DNA of 64,000 bases from contig CM074131.1 in NCBI GenBank assembly GCA_037178625.1, positions 1,240,001 through 1,304,000 on the forward strand, written 5' to 3'. The notes under the pieces are model-generated. The model had not been told where the DNA came from. It saw nothing but the letters and a program-made list of their open reading frames with translations, and searched no databases. Positions 41,170 through 51,759 of the stretch are shown piece after piece (the first letter of the stretch is position 1; the number at the start of each line of letters is the position of its first letter). Both the position numbers and the translations under genes were made by a program. Source of the stretch: Skeletonema tropicum (taxonomy: Eukaryota; Bacillariophyta; Thalassiosirophyceae; Thalassiosirales; Thalassiosiraceae).

Positions 41170-44100
41170 TTATGGAGAAGATGATCCCATGACTTCCACT
41201 TCAGCCATATTCAAAACGCCACTTGTTGTCTTCTGTACTCGAACATACCTACCCTCAACACCGCCAAAGTCAAATGTAATCACTGGAGCCGTCTCAACAC
41301 CTATATATTCAGATTGAACGACATTCTCATTCGCATCTAGAATCTCAACATTTGAGTACCAAACACTCTTCTGCTTGTTCCAATTATCCATCCGATTGTA
41401 GACTGAAACGCTTGAAATTTGCTTGACTGCACCAAGATCAACCTTCCACCAAGCAGGAGGATTGCCATCAGCACAAGTGAGCGAAACAGAGCCATTCCAA
41501 TAATTATTATCAGTATTCCCGTCAATTGCAAGGCTTGCCTCTCCCCCACATGTGCTGGACTGAGATGCAACAGCACCAGGTTGGAGAGCAAGGTTGACAT
41601 TCGAACCCGGCTCTTCAGTTGGAAGTGAAGTAGGAGGCGAAGTGGGAGGCGAAGATGGTTGATTTGTTGGTGGAGCCGATGGAACGGGAGTTTGAAGTGC
41701 AGTTGGCAACGGTGTGGGTGTTGCTGATTGCTGAGGAGTAGGGAGCGCAGTTGGCAATGGTGTTGGAGCCATGGTAGTTAGTTGAGTGGGTGGAGGAGTT
41801 GGCTGACCTCCGGTAGTAGAAGATGATCCCATGACTTCCACTTCAGCCATATTCAACTCGCCACTTGTTGTCTTCTGTACTCGAACATACCTACCCTCAA
41901 CACCGCCAAAGTCAAATGAAATCACTACAGCCGTCGTAACATCTATATATTCAGATTGAACGACATTCTCATTCGCATCTAGAATCTCAACATTTGAGTA
42001 CCAAACACTCTTCTGCTTGTTCCAATTATCCATCCGATTGTAGACTGAAACGCTTGAAATTTGCTTGACTGCACCAAGATCAACCTTCCACCAAGCAGGA
42101 GGATTGTCATCAACACAAGTGAGCGAAACAGAGCCATTCCAAAAACTACTATCGGTATTCCCGTCAATTGCAAGGCTTGCCTCTCCCCCACATGTGCTGG
42201 ACTGAGATGCAACAGCACCAGGTTGGAGAGCAAGGTTGACAATCGTACCTGGTTCAAATGTTGGAAGTGAAGTGGGGGACGCAGTTGGCGCTGCTGTTGG
42301 TTGAGCCGATGGAACGGGAGTTGGCAGTGGAGTTGGCAAAGGTGTTGGGGCTGGAGGCACTGTTGGCGCCGCTGTTGTCGGAGGCGAAGTAGGTAGTGGT
42401 GTTGTTGGGTGGCTGGTTGGCTGTGTAATCAAGATAAGGAGGCAATTTTCGTAAGAATAAAAAGCTAGAAATGGATTAGGACACATTTTTGAAAGAGACA
42501 TACCTTGGGAGTGCCTGCATTTGCAGTCAAAAAATCCATTCGATCAAAATTTGGCCCGCCTTCACCAGTGGACGCAGTGATCCTTATGACATTGTTTCCA
42601 GGCACGCACGTCGTCTCGAAATATTCAATTTCCCATCCATCCCACGATGCAGTTGACGCGAAAACTAACGTTCCAACATTAACTCCATTCACCTTCAAAG
42701 TACAAGATCTAGGGTCGACAGAACCTACTGAATAACGGAATCCCAAGGTACAGTCACCTCCTGCCCCTGCGTCGACAGTGTCGAATTGAACCCACGAGCC
42801 TTTACCACCCATGTTTGCATAACCCGTGCCAGTCCATCCGGAGTTGCCTTGGCTGTGCTTTCCTGAAGAATCCCAAGATTGATCTTCGGCTTGATAAATG
42901 GTGCGAGGAGATTGCGTTGGTGCTGAGGTTAGTGGAGTTGTTGGCGGCCAGGTGACCGTCTCACACCCAGAGCAGGTACAAGCTCCATCAATAAAGAGGT
43001 CATTGTCACTGAAAAGCTCGGTGCATGTATCAAAACTTCCACGATTAGGAATGGCTTCATTGAGGTCATCTTCGTCATGAAGACCCATCCACTGTCCAAT
43101 ACCATTCCAGACGGCATCCCAAGATGTTGTTGGAATAAAACGTCCACGTCCAATCCAGTTCGGGTGGTTAGGAGTGAGTGGCTGAGGATATCTTCCCAGG
43201 ATCTTGCCGCCTCTGACTGAGCCACCAAGCATGAAGTAATTACCACCCCAAGCATGCTATTCGTATTTGGTATTGGTAACAAATATGCAAACGAATAGGT
43301 TGATGTGAGCCGGAAGAAGAACATGATATGAAATGACAAGCAAATTGCAAAAAGAACTCACGTCAGAACCCCCATTACTATTCGGGTTGAGAGAACGACC
43401 AAAATCACTTCCCATTACGAGGACGGTACTTTCATACAAGCCACTGCTTTTTAGCTCGCCAACAAAGTTTGTGATAGCGTCATTGACGCTCTTGAATTTC
43501 CCAGAGACATCATTACTTCCGTGATGATCATACCCATCATGCTTGACCACATAAAACTCACGATTTACCTTTCGATACCCTCTGGATTTCATACTCTTCA
43601 TCACAGCTCCCAATCTTTCATTCAATGAACCCTCGCCAGGGTATGCGTGGTCAGAAAATAGTGGTAGCTGAGCAAACTCAATCGCCTCCTCGTGTTCGAA
43701 GAGCCCTGATGCAACTCTTGACGACCATGCTTCACTCATAGCGCCATTATCTTGCTGTCCAACACCATTCAGTTCCTTCACAATGTCGTATATATTCGCC
43801 ACTGTTGGGACTTTGTTTAAGCTGTCAGGGTTCTTCGTTGTTACACCTCGAACGGGGTTGTTATACAATGCATTTCCGGTCAACATTTGACTACCAGCAC
43901 CTGCGGCATTAGTGGCAGTTTGATATCCTTTCAGCTTGAGCTGGTCGGCCATTCTTCCAAAAACACCAGAGTTCGGTCGCTGATTGAAAGCATCGTTGCG
44001 ATAGAACTCGTGCACCATTGAGTTGTGTGCACCGAGTTGATAAGGAGTCTCCCCATTCCAATCATCATGCTTCGTCACTGTTTGGTTTGAATACAGGGCA

Positions 44101-44660
44101 GAAAACAAGTATTTGTGAGACGACAAGTCAATGAAGAAAATCAAAGCAACGATCAATAAAAGTCACTCACCGGTTTTGGCTAAAATCCCAGTGTTTGGGA
44201 GAAAGATAGCCTCGCCGTTGTTGTAGAGCTCTGCTAAGTAACCCAAGTCCTTCGTCACTCCGAAGGTATTGCAATTTTGATCAGACGTGGCGGCCGAAAT
44301 TGGTGCAAGGTCGGAAAGTGAGAGAGAATGTGATGAACCTCTAGCATTCTTATATTCTTGGTATTGATTTCCGATGGCACAGTTCCCATAAGGAACAAGT
44401 AGATTCCAGCTGTCAGCTCCTCCAAGCAACATGAGTAATACAACTGCCTTGTAAGGTGCAGCCGGAGGTACGGTATACCCGGATAACTCCCTAACGTTGT
44501 TCGAGTTTCTGGTCAGACTCGTTGAGTGAAACTCGGGCGTTGCAAAAAGAAGCTGCTGAGCCATTCTGATACTTTTGGCTACATTCCCCCCCAAGAATTC
44601 TGGTTCGACAACAGACTTGATCACAGCCCTATTCTTTGGTGACAGCCTTCCTGAAGTCAC
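41170..44660 (-). CDS. DUF1501 protein with CBM6/35-like and two discoidin (F5/8C) domains; 5' end cut off by a retroelement
   Basis: Exons: 44660-44171, 44077-43362, 43256-42504 and 42420-41170, with introns of 93, 105 and 83 bp; all junctions keep the frame (GSD-HAWGGNYFMLGGSVRGG is typical DUF1501). The first ~45 residues (TSGRLSPKNRAVIKSVVE, LLFATPEF) match the end of a DUF1800 domain, so this was a DUF1800-DUF1501 fusion. DUF1501 follows (VVLLMLLGGADSWN, HDGYDHHGSND), then a carbohydrate-binding module (IYQAEDQSWDSSG...GKGSWVQFDTVDAG). Next come Pro/Thr-rich linkers and two nearly identical F5/8C domains (NLALQPGAVASQSSTCGGEA). The composition suggests an exported cell-surface or wall protein. 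The sequence upstream of 44660 is retroelement pol, so the gene as it stands has no proper start. Confidence 0.8.
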
Positions 44661-47098
44661 CAGGCCGTTCGAAAATGTGCTTCATCTTTGGATCTTCCCG
44701 TTGGGCATCTGCTATCTCCTTGACGGTGACTGGGTAAATTTCCTCGTCATCGGCTGCTGAATTTGCAAACACATGTGACATGCAATCCTTTGGCTCTATC
44801 ACATCTTCTCTATCCAGAACACACTCATCATCGTTTTGATAATGAGAGAAGAGAGAGACCAGCTTATTCCACTTGCGGTGAGAATATTCTGACCTGAAGT
44901 TCCCTTTGCTGTCGAGTTCGTCTTCTGGATGAGGGTTGATTTTTGGGCAATAATCTAATCGACTAATGGCATCAGCAACGGTATTATCAACACCCTTGAT
45001 GTACCTAATGTCGGCTCCATACTCATTGAGGAGTAGATTCCATCTCTGCACTCTGTCAGAGGTGCTGCCTAAGCTATCTCGAACGAGATTCTGATGATCT
45101 GTATAAATCACCAGCTTCTGTCCAAGCAGCATACCTTTGAATTCTTTCAAGAGTTCGACGATAGAAAGCAATTCAAGTTCCGTCACAGTGTACTTCATTT
45201 GCGCGGCAGTTAACTTCCGGCTGAAAAAGGCAATGGGACGGTTATTTTGCGTAATCACTCCCCCAAGCTGGCGAGTTGAAGCATCAGTAAAGATAGTGAA
45301 CTCTTCACCGAAGTTCGGGTAGGCCAGGATAACATCTCGGGCGATTACCTTCTTGATCTCATCAAAAGCATCCTGATGAACCTGCTCCCACCGCCACGGC
45401 GGCTTCTTTTTGGTAGAGCGTTTAGTGGTTCCACATTCTCCAACTAGATCAGTGAGTGGAGCGAGGAGCTGAGTTCTTGACACCCACAGGTCACGGTAAT
45501 ACTGAATAATACCGAGGCAACGTCGAAGATCTTTCACGTTACGAGGTGGTTTGAGAGCAAGGATAGCGGCGACTTTGGAATGTTGTGGTGCAATTCCTTG
45601 TTTGGTGAGATGATACCCAAGGTAATCAATCTCTACGGCTGCGAATTTACTTTTGGCTGCGTTGACTTGCAGACCAGCGTCGCTTAATTTTTGTAATACC
45701 ACGTCGGGTTTCTCCAGGTGGTCTTCAAAGGTTCCTTTGGATAGGCAGAGCAAATCATCAATGTAAGCCTGCACGTAGTCCAACTCAGCAAAGAGTGAAC
45801 TCATTTTACTTTGGAAGATGTCCGGGCTACAAGCAACTCCCATTGGAAGTCTTTTGTACCTGTAAATTCCCCAAGGAAATACAATGGCGCAAATCTTCAT
45901 CGTCTCGAGATCAAGCTTCAAATGGTAATATCCCATATTGAGATCAATCGCTGAGGCAAAAGTAAAGCCTTCCATCTGTTGCAACATACCCGATACCTTA
46001 GGAAGCGGGAAGGGGCGTCGCACTAGCGCTTTGTTAAGCTGGCGGAAGTTGGAGAGGAAGCGGACTGTGCCGTCTGACTTAGGAATAATAAAAGATGGAC
46101 TGAGCCAGTCTGCTTGTTGCACCTGCTCCAGAACTCCTATATCAATTAAGCGTTGAAGTTCTTTCATAATTGTTGCTTTGTGTATCTGTGGGACATCAAA
46201 CGGTCTACCACGGAACGGTTTCACATCTGGCTTAAGCTCAAAATGGACTTCCTCACCTTTCCATTCACCGAGAGATCCGCTAAACATCTTCTCATGTTTC
46301 TTGAGTAAGTTGAGTAGTTGAAGTCTCTGCATTCTGGAGAGATGAGAGCAATTTTCATCGACGATCTTTTCGAGATCGGCGGCTTCATACTTGGCATCCA
46401 AAATCTTGACGGCTCTGTCAGTCTCCTCTTTAGTCGACTGAGGCTCTAGGGCTTCATTATAGATGTTCATCAAGACGTTTTCATCTTTGAATTCGTCCTT
46501 GTTTTTCATAGGACGGGAGATGCCATCAATTTCAAGGACTTTCTCTTTGAAATGCATAGTAACTCCCCAAGCATGAAGGGTTTTAACACCAATAATGGCG
46601 TCGTATTGAACGCTCCTCCTGTTGTGGATGCGTCTGATGTCAGCAGTACAAGACATAATCTTACTTTGAGAATACTCCGGAAGCAAGAAAGATAGTTCTG
46701 CGACTTCACCTGTGTTGAACTGGCCATTGCTGGATAGTCCACACATTTGGATGAGCTAGAGGTATAGGGTCAAAAGCCTTTACTTCTTCATCGGGCAGAA
46801 AGATGATGTCATCATCTGCACCGGAGTCAAGTAATAAAACCAAGGGGCGTGAGTTACGGTTTCCCTTCTTGGTCAGGGACGCTGCGACAACAACAGTCTT
46901 AAGTCCATTTCCCCTGATTACTTTTTGACGAAGCGATGCGTGCATGTCTTTTACACCGCTCCAATCGGGTATGACACCTTTAATCGGCGAATGGTCAAGG
47001 TTATACAAATCGAAATCGATAGTATTAGGTTTCCTTCGTTTAACTGAACGTTCATAAGAATCAGATTCATTATTTACTTTTAAGTTACTATTTTCCAT
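44629..47098 (-). pseudogene. Ty3/gypsy pol: protease, reverse transcriptase, RNase H; truncated and frameshifted
   Basis: Retropepsin LLLDSGADDD is near 46830. The RT domain (46746 frame) has the order expected for Ty3/gypsy: GVLEQVQQADWLSPSFIIPK, SAIDLNMGYYHL, YKRLPMGVACSPDIFQ and the catalytic YIDDLL. RNase H follows (FTIFTDASTRQLGGVITQ, LELLSIVELLKEF, YTDHQNL, DNTVADAISR). Protease and RT are in different frames: a one-base change is needed near 46755-46765, where the upstream frame would otherwise continue out of register. The reading ends at 44629 just before the integrase. It is not autonomous as it stands. Confidence 0.85.
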
Positions 47099-47119
47099 TC
47101 GAGTGTCGGACCCAATGAT

Positions 47120-48772
47120 TCAATAGTCATCTCGACGGCGATAGCTACGGCTGCGTCGATGGTATTCAGGACTACGAGAACGAGACCTAGAGCGAGAACG
47201 AGAGCGCTCACGTCGGTCATGCCTGTAATGATCACGACCACCACCACCAGAACGCATGTCTCTGAGTGCGGCTGCAATTTCGCTTTTGATGAGGTCCTTC
47301 ACAGATCCTTCTTCTTTTTCGTGATCGCGTAGTTGACGGTTTTCACCATCACGCCTCTTCTTTTGACCATTGACTTCGTAGTTGCGGCATTGAATCGTAG
47401 GATGGGTAAACCAAGCTTTGACTCCATTCTTCTGACAGTTGCCACACCCACCGTCTTTGGGATTTTCAGGCGTAGGTTTAGTACTTGGATTGCCACCACC
47501 ACCACCTCCACCGCCACCTCCACCATTCTTCTTCTGGTTTCTAGGGTTGGGGTTGGAAGCTCCGTTCTTGGTAGACTTATCCTTTTCATTTGAAGCGCGT
47601 TGGGTCTTCTGCTGAACCAAGATGGCGTCAATGCGAGCGACCAAAGGCTCCAGCTCTGTTTCAAGTGGACGATTTGGAGACGTCACTCGAAGAGAATCCC
47701 TAACCTCTCTGGGCATGCTGGCCAAGACAATCTTGCACAGCTCCACTTCGTTGTAGGGAACGTTGGCACGTGGAATACTAGCGTTGTCCGCGTACTGTTC
47801 ATCATCTTTGTAGGTGGTAAGGAGACGTAGATATTGATTGATTGCTGTGATCATCCCTACCCACTGCTTGCATGTGAATGCACGATGGAATTTAATGTTG
47901 GATTCCAAGTAGCTTCTGGTTGCTTCCGCGAGGCCGTAACCATGTTGCTCGACTAACAATAAATTAGCGCACTTGAGAATATCCTTAAGAGTTTTCAAAC
48001 GAGGCCCTGTTTCTGTTTGAGTGCAGAGCATCGCTTTACGACACATCAAGTAGTCTGATGTTTCGTCTTTGTCATCGAAGACCGTCCCTGTGTAAGACAT
48101 CAGAGGGATCATTATTTTGGAAGAGTCCATGGCGTCCTTGCAAAATGCATGGTTGACTGCCCTCCACTTCGTCACTTGGTGCGGCGCACCCTGATTGAAG
48201 TAGTTGTCCATGATGACAGCGAATTTCTTATCGAAATGACCCATGAGCTTTCCAAGCATACCTCCTGCACGATCTGCATTATCGTTCAGAGAGTTCACAT
48301 GATGGGTGATTTGCTTTTTATGCTGCGATAGTGTCTTTTTCAATTCGTCGATGTCCTTCTTAGCGAGAGGATCACCGGTGATACCGTTGAATTTGTTTGC
48401 GATGTCGGCTTCTAGCTCGGACGCTTTTTGTTGATTGAAGATGAGTTGAGTCATGAGCTTCTTCTCGTGGTCGTCCCAACCAAGCTCGAAGATTAGACTT
48501 TCATATTCGATGAGTTTGAGTACCATGTAGGTGTGTTGTCCAACATTATGTGGAAGGGAATAGTACGTTACCGTAGTTTTGGCATGATTAGTTGATCCGC
48601 CATCGATAGTCCATTTCCGACCATTGGCAATCTTGGCAACTGGAAAAATGGGAAAGACGACTTTGTCTTTATCCTCGATGTATCCACGAGTTACCTGAGA
48701 TTCTTTTGGCCGTTTGTCCTCGGTGAGAGTGTTGTAGGCCAAGTAAATTGATGCTAATTCATTTTGCGACAT
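47120..48772 (-). CDS. Ty3/gypsy gag with zinc-knuckle-like and SR-rich tail
   Basis: 550 aa from ATG 48772. The N-terminal 380 residues are helical and capsid-like (KQWVGMITAINQYLRLLTTY, LCKIVLASMPREVRDSL). A poly-Gly run (~residues 415-426) precedes a CGNCQKNG...HPTIQC element that resembles a modified zinc knuckle. The tail is rich in Arg-Ser dipeptides (SRSRSRSRSRSPEYHRRSRS), unusual for gag and similar to splicing-factor tails. The stop is a single TGA, and the pol ATG follows seven codons later in the same frame. Confidence 0.75.
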   Translation of the reverse strand: MSQNELASIYLAYNTLTEDKRPKESQVTRGYIEDKDKVVFPIFPVAKIANGRKWTIDGGSTNHAKTTVTYYSLPHNVGQHTYMVLKLIEYESLIFELGWDDHEKKLMTQLIFNQQKASELEADIANKFNGITGDPLAKKDIDELKKTLSQHKKQITHHVNSLNDNADRAGGMLGKLMGHFDKKFAVIMDNYFNQGAPHQVTKWRAVNHAFCKDAMDSSKIMIPLMSYTGTVFDDKDETSDYLMCRKAMLCTQTETGPRLKTLKDILKCANLLLVEQHGYGLAEATRSYLESNIKFHRAFTCKQWVGMITAINQYLRLLTTYKDDEQYADNASIPRANVPYNEVELCKIVLASMPREVRDSLRVTSPNRPLETELEPLVARIDAILVQQKTQRASNEKDKSTKNGASNPNPRNQKKNGGGGGGGGGGGNPSTKPTPENPKDGGCGNCQKNGVKAWFTHPTIQCRNYEVNGQKKRRDGENRQLRDHEKEEGSVKDLIKSEIAAALRDMRSGGGGRDHYRHDRRERSRSRSRSRSRSPEYHRRSRSYRRRDDY

Positions 48773-48905
48773 GATAAAGATCAGTCCTTCTGATATTTCA
48801 CCAGGATGGAAAATTCTTCTCGTTTCGAGGTATCTGGTAGCTTTCTGCGGTGCTTGTCGACGAGAGCACTTGTTATTTTAAAATAATGACACAGGCTAAT
48901 AGATG

Positions 48906-49225
48906 TGTAATGACAACGACGATGAATACAGTATTAATTTACGTATCTGGAGTAGTTGTGTGCTCTTCGAAGGAGAGAGCTGCTGCTAGCGGTTGAGCTT
49001 GCTCATGGAAGAAGAGGGGCTCAGAGCTACAGGACAGAATCGTACTAATTCCAAGACGTAGAACCTTAGTAACGATTCACGAGGCTGACTACTTCCACGT
49101 AGTCAGAATCCAGAGCGGCATGCGTCAGGCAGAGAGATCTCGATAAGCGATAGCTTAGCGAGCACGTATCCGTATGGTCACAGATACATACGTACCAAAA
49201 GGTAGTATGCTACTTGACTATTACA
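48906..49225 (-). repeat. 5' LTR of the gypsy-like element (320 bp)
   Basis: On the minus strand it begins TGTAAT and ends ATTACA, a 6-bp inverted end pair. It directly abuts host coding sequence at 49226. The partner LTR is missing. Confidence 0.65.
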
Positions 49226-49840
49226 GGCCAATACGTTGAGCGAGCAGTGGCTGTTTCGGTGTCACCTTCTTCATCACATGACCAATTCAAAGGTAAGTTA
49301 ACTCTATAAAATGCAAGAGAGTCTTTGTAGCATTTCTTCAAGCCAAACTTGACCATGCCGAATATTCCCTCATGCAGTTCCAAAAGATTATCACCAGAAA
49401 GGACCATTGATTCAGGCGCTACCAAGCCAGCATTTTGAAGAGCTGGAACATTAGGGGTGTATTCAGTGAGAAAAAAGCTGAAGACGCTAGGGGGCTCATA
49501 GCTACCCTGGCCAATTCTTGACTCGAGTGACATGAGAGTTGTAAGTAGCAAAGGTTGCTCAAAGCTTGCGCCCATACTGTATAGGAAGAAGAGAGAAGGC
49601 AATGATTAAAATAGATAGGTCAGATTAATGGCATGAAACGGTTTCTATCTTTCGATGTATATGAGCAATCTCTCACCTCCTAAAGAAAGACAAAACCTTC
49701 ACCAAAGGTTCACGAATGTGCCCATGTGCTGGGTCGCTGTCAAGGACTGGCTTACGGGTCTCGTCATCAAGGATGATTGCACCCCCCGCTTTCACGGCCC
49801 AGCCGCAACACACATTTAATGACACATAGTTCTGTATCAT
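49226..49840 (-). pseudogene. DUF1800-domain fragment, 5' part of the split DUF1800-DUF1501 gene
   Basis: Two exons: about 49840-49677 (GGAIILDDETRKPVLDSDPA, HGHIREPLVKVLSFF) and 49576-49226 (SMGASFEQPLLLTTLMSL, GSYEPPSVFSFFLTEYTP, AGLVAPESMVL), joined in frame across a 100-bp intron (GTGAGA donor, ATACAG acceptor). These are hallmark DUF1800 blocks (ILLDPEAR..., REP, PPSVFNFF, APE). The reading breaks at 49226 on meeting the LTR, and its continuation is at 44660. Upstream of ~49840 no further DUF1800 sequence was seen, so the N-terminal half is also lost. DUF1800 and DUF1501 genes are often neighbours in bacteria and probably work together in export. Confidence 0.75.
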
Positions 49841-50150
49841 GACACACATTCAATGCTTTCGCCTTCACGAGATAGGAGATTGATTTTAGCGACTACCTTT
49901 AGAGAAAGGGATCCTATATGGAACTCCACGGAACTCTGTCGTCTGCAGGAGAATAGGAGTACCTACGTTGGACGCTATGTTTTTCCCCTAATGCGGAAGG
50001 AGCTCGCCTTGTGACCGACCAACGCACGCCCGCCACCTTCGCGGCTTCTTGTATCTTTTGTCTTGTGTCTTTTGTCTTTCTTGTGTGGCCGTATGATGGC
50101 CGTTTGCGTGGAGGGAGAGATAGGCAGACGGGTGCATCTGTTGCGTGGTG
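49841..50150. other. Intergenic, no gene seen
   Basis: Short stretch between the DUF1800 remnant and a MITE. No feature recognised. Confidence 0.35.
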
Positions 50151-50930
50151 CACGCTGATTCACAGCGCGATTTTAAGTGAAAGTGGTGGTACGGTAAAGT
50201 TGAATGGTAATATTGCTTATCTACATATCTACATACAAAATCAGCCATTTTTACCGACACCCACCGCACAAAAACACCACCTCCATGGTGATTATTCGGC
50301 GTACCCTAGTACCTTAGGAAGTGCTTGTGACCAGGGTTTGACTGCCCTTTTTGTCTTCAGAAACACCATAGCAAGCGATTTCGGTCACTCGAACCCTGGT
50401 CAGGAGCGATATTGAGAGAGCTAGAGCGCATTTTCAGCACACAGGTGACGACACCGAATTTCTGCAGCATGTCGGTCCTTAAAAGGGTTTTGGAGTTTGT
50501 CTACAGCAATGATACTTGGCTGATCTATACAATATAATTATTCGAAGATACCGACCGAGTATCATTGGCACAGCCGCACCCAAAGTCTCTCAAAGCACTG
50601 CCTTGCGGTCAAAATTCGACGCATCATCACAATATTTGACCCCCTATCCGAAGGGCCTCTCGTCGTAATTATTAATGTTCTGACAAAATAATCTTGTTAT
50701 TATATATTAATAGAAGCGATTTAATCTATCAAACTTAATTAGGGACTTGATATTTGCTGAGATATAGGCGACGGCGTCTACGCTGTCGGATGCCATGGTC
50801 ATGATGGTAGATGATGGTTTTTTGATGTACGGTAACTTGTGTAAGTGTACGGTAGCTAAGTTAAGGTAAAAAATCACGTACATAGGAGCTTAAATAAAAT
50901 CGCGATTTACTAGCGCGGTGAATCAGCGTG
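50151..50930. mobile_element. MITE family A, copy 2
   Basis: Same terminal repeats as 5981-6752 (CACGCTGATTCAC ... GTGAATCAGCGTG) and the same internal order. It is flanked by GGTG on both sides (50147-50150 and 50931-50934), again 4 bp. The internal stem pairs 50328-50341 with 50389-50402 but uses a different stem sequence from copy 1. Confidence 0.9.
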
Positions 50931-50934
50931 GGTG

Positions 50935-51073
50935 GACTGAGCAAGACGGGCGGCTTTTTGTGCGAGAAAGTTTCGATTCTTTTAGCTTCTTTTTTAGGGC
51001 CTTTTAGAGCGGCGTAGAAGCACCCAAGAAACCTGGCGTATTTGTGAATGTGTGCGGCCCGGCCGAGGATTTC
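50935..51073. other. Spacer between MITEs
   Basis: No gene or repeat recognised. Confidence 0.3.
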
Positions 51074-51458
51074 TAAGTAGGTAAGCAGGTATGTAGGTAC
51101 CCTGTCTTTCCTTAGAAAGTGTCCGTATCAACGACCACAGTATTGCACCCCGGACACTTTTTTACCCCTCCTTGAAAAAGGCACGGACACTTACTAAATC
51201 CGGACACTTCCAATGGTTTTGCTAGTAAGATGTATGCAAACATTTAAGACACCTGTCTTGGTGTCCGAGGACAGTCTACTCATCCCGCTCCCAGGGCGAA
51301 AAAATACTAGTAAGTGTCCGAATCTGGTCGGAATCTGGGCGGACACTTCCTAATAAAAGGCTGCGGACACCTTCAAGGCACCAGAAAAACAGTCCGGACA
51401 ATGGAAAAATCCGGACACTTTCTAAGGTAAAGACTAAAGACGGTACGATACCTACTTA
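51074..51458. mobile_element. MITE family B, packed with AAGTGTCCG/CGGACACTT motifs
   Basis: The left end TAAGTAGGTA...GTACC-TGTCTTT-CCTTAGAAAGTGTCCG is mirrored at the right by CGGACACTTTCTAAGGTAAAGAC...GTACGATACCTACTTA. Inside, the 9-bp word AAGTGTCCG or its inverse occurs about eight times in both orientations. No ORF. Target duplication not clear. Confidence 0.65.
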
Positions 51459-51759
51459 TTTTGAGAGGCAGATTTGGGATTTTGTTGGTCGGGCCAAGGG
51501 GGTCGGGCCCAGGGCACATAAAACACAAAAGAATGTCGGGCCAGTATTGCTCGTTCTCGACGAATTTGGCGGGCCGGCAACCTCTTTTGTCTTTTATTTG
51601 GCTCGCCAACGATGAGAAAAAGAGAATAACCATGCATCTAACGCATCATACACAGCCATAGAAGGTAGACAGCGCCCACGCTACGCTAGCTGTGTAGACA
51701 CAGCTATCAGCAACAGGATCTGTTCAGTTATTAGCAGGTGAAGAACCAACGTTGCAACG
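51459..51759. promoter_or_regulatory. 5' flank of the large zinc-ribbon gene
   Basis: Includes GGTCGGGCCAAGGGGGTCGGGCCCAGG (51488-51514), a short imperfect direct repeat. Otherwise unremarkable. Confidence 0.3.

Larger units (their letters stand above)
44629..49225 (-). mobile_element. Ty3/gypsy-like LTR retroelement lacking integrase and 3' LTR, inserted in the DUF1800-DUF1501 gene
   Basis: The order on the minus strand is LTR (49225-48906), gag (48772-47120), then protease, reverse transcriptase and RNase H (47098-44629), after which the sequence passes directly into host coding sequence. The pol frame ends just where the integrase zinc-binding region should begin. Host DUF1800 codons abut the left LTR at 49226 and resume near 44655, so a deletion removed integrase, 3' LTR and probably a little of the host gene. 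The second target duplication is therefore not present. Confidence 0.85.

Noticed and set aside
42465..44156. Several independent small genes
   Set aside because: In-frame introns with conserved DUF1501 blocks across the junctions show they are exons of one gene.
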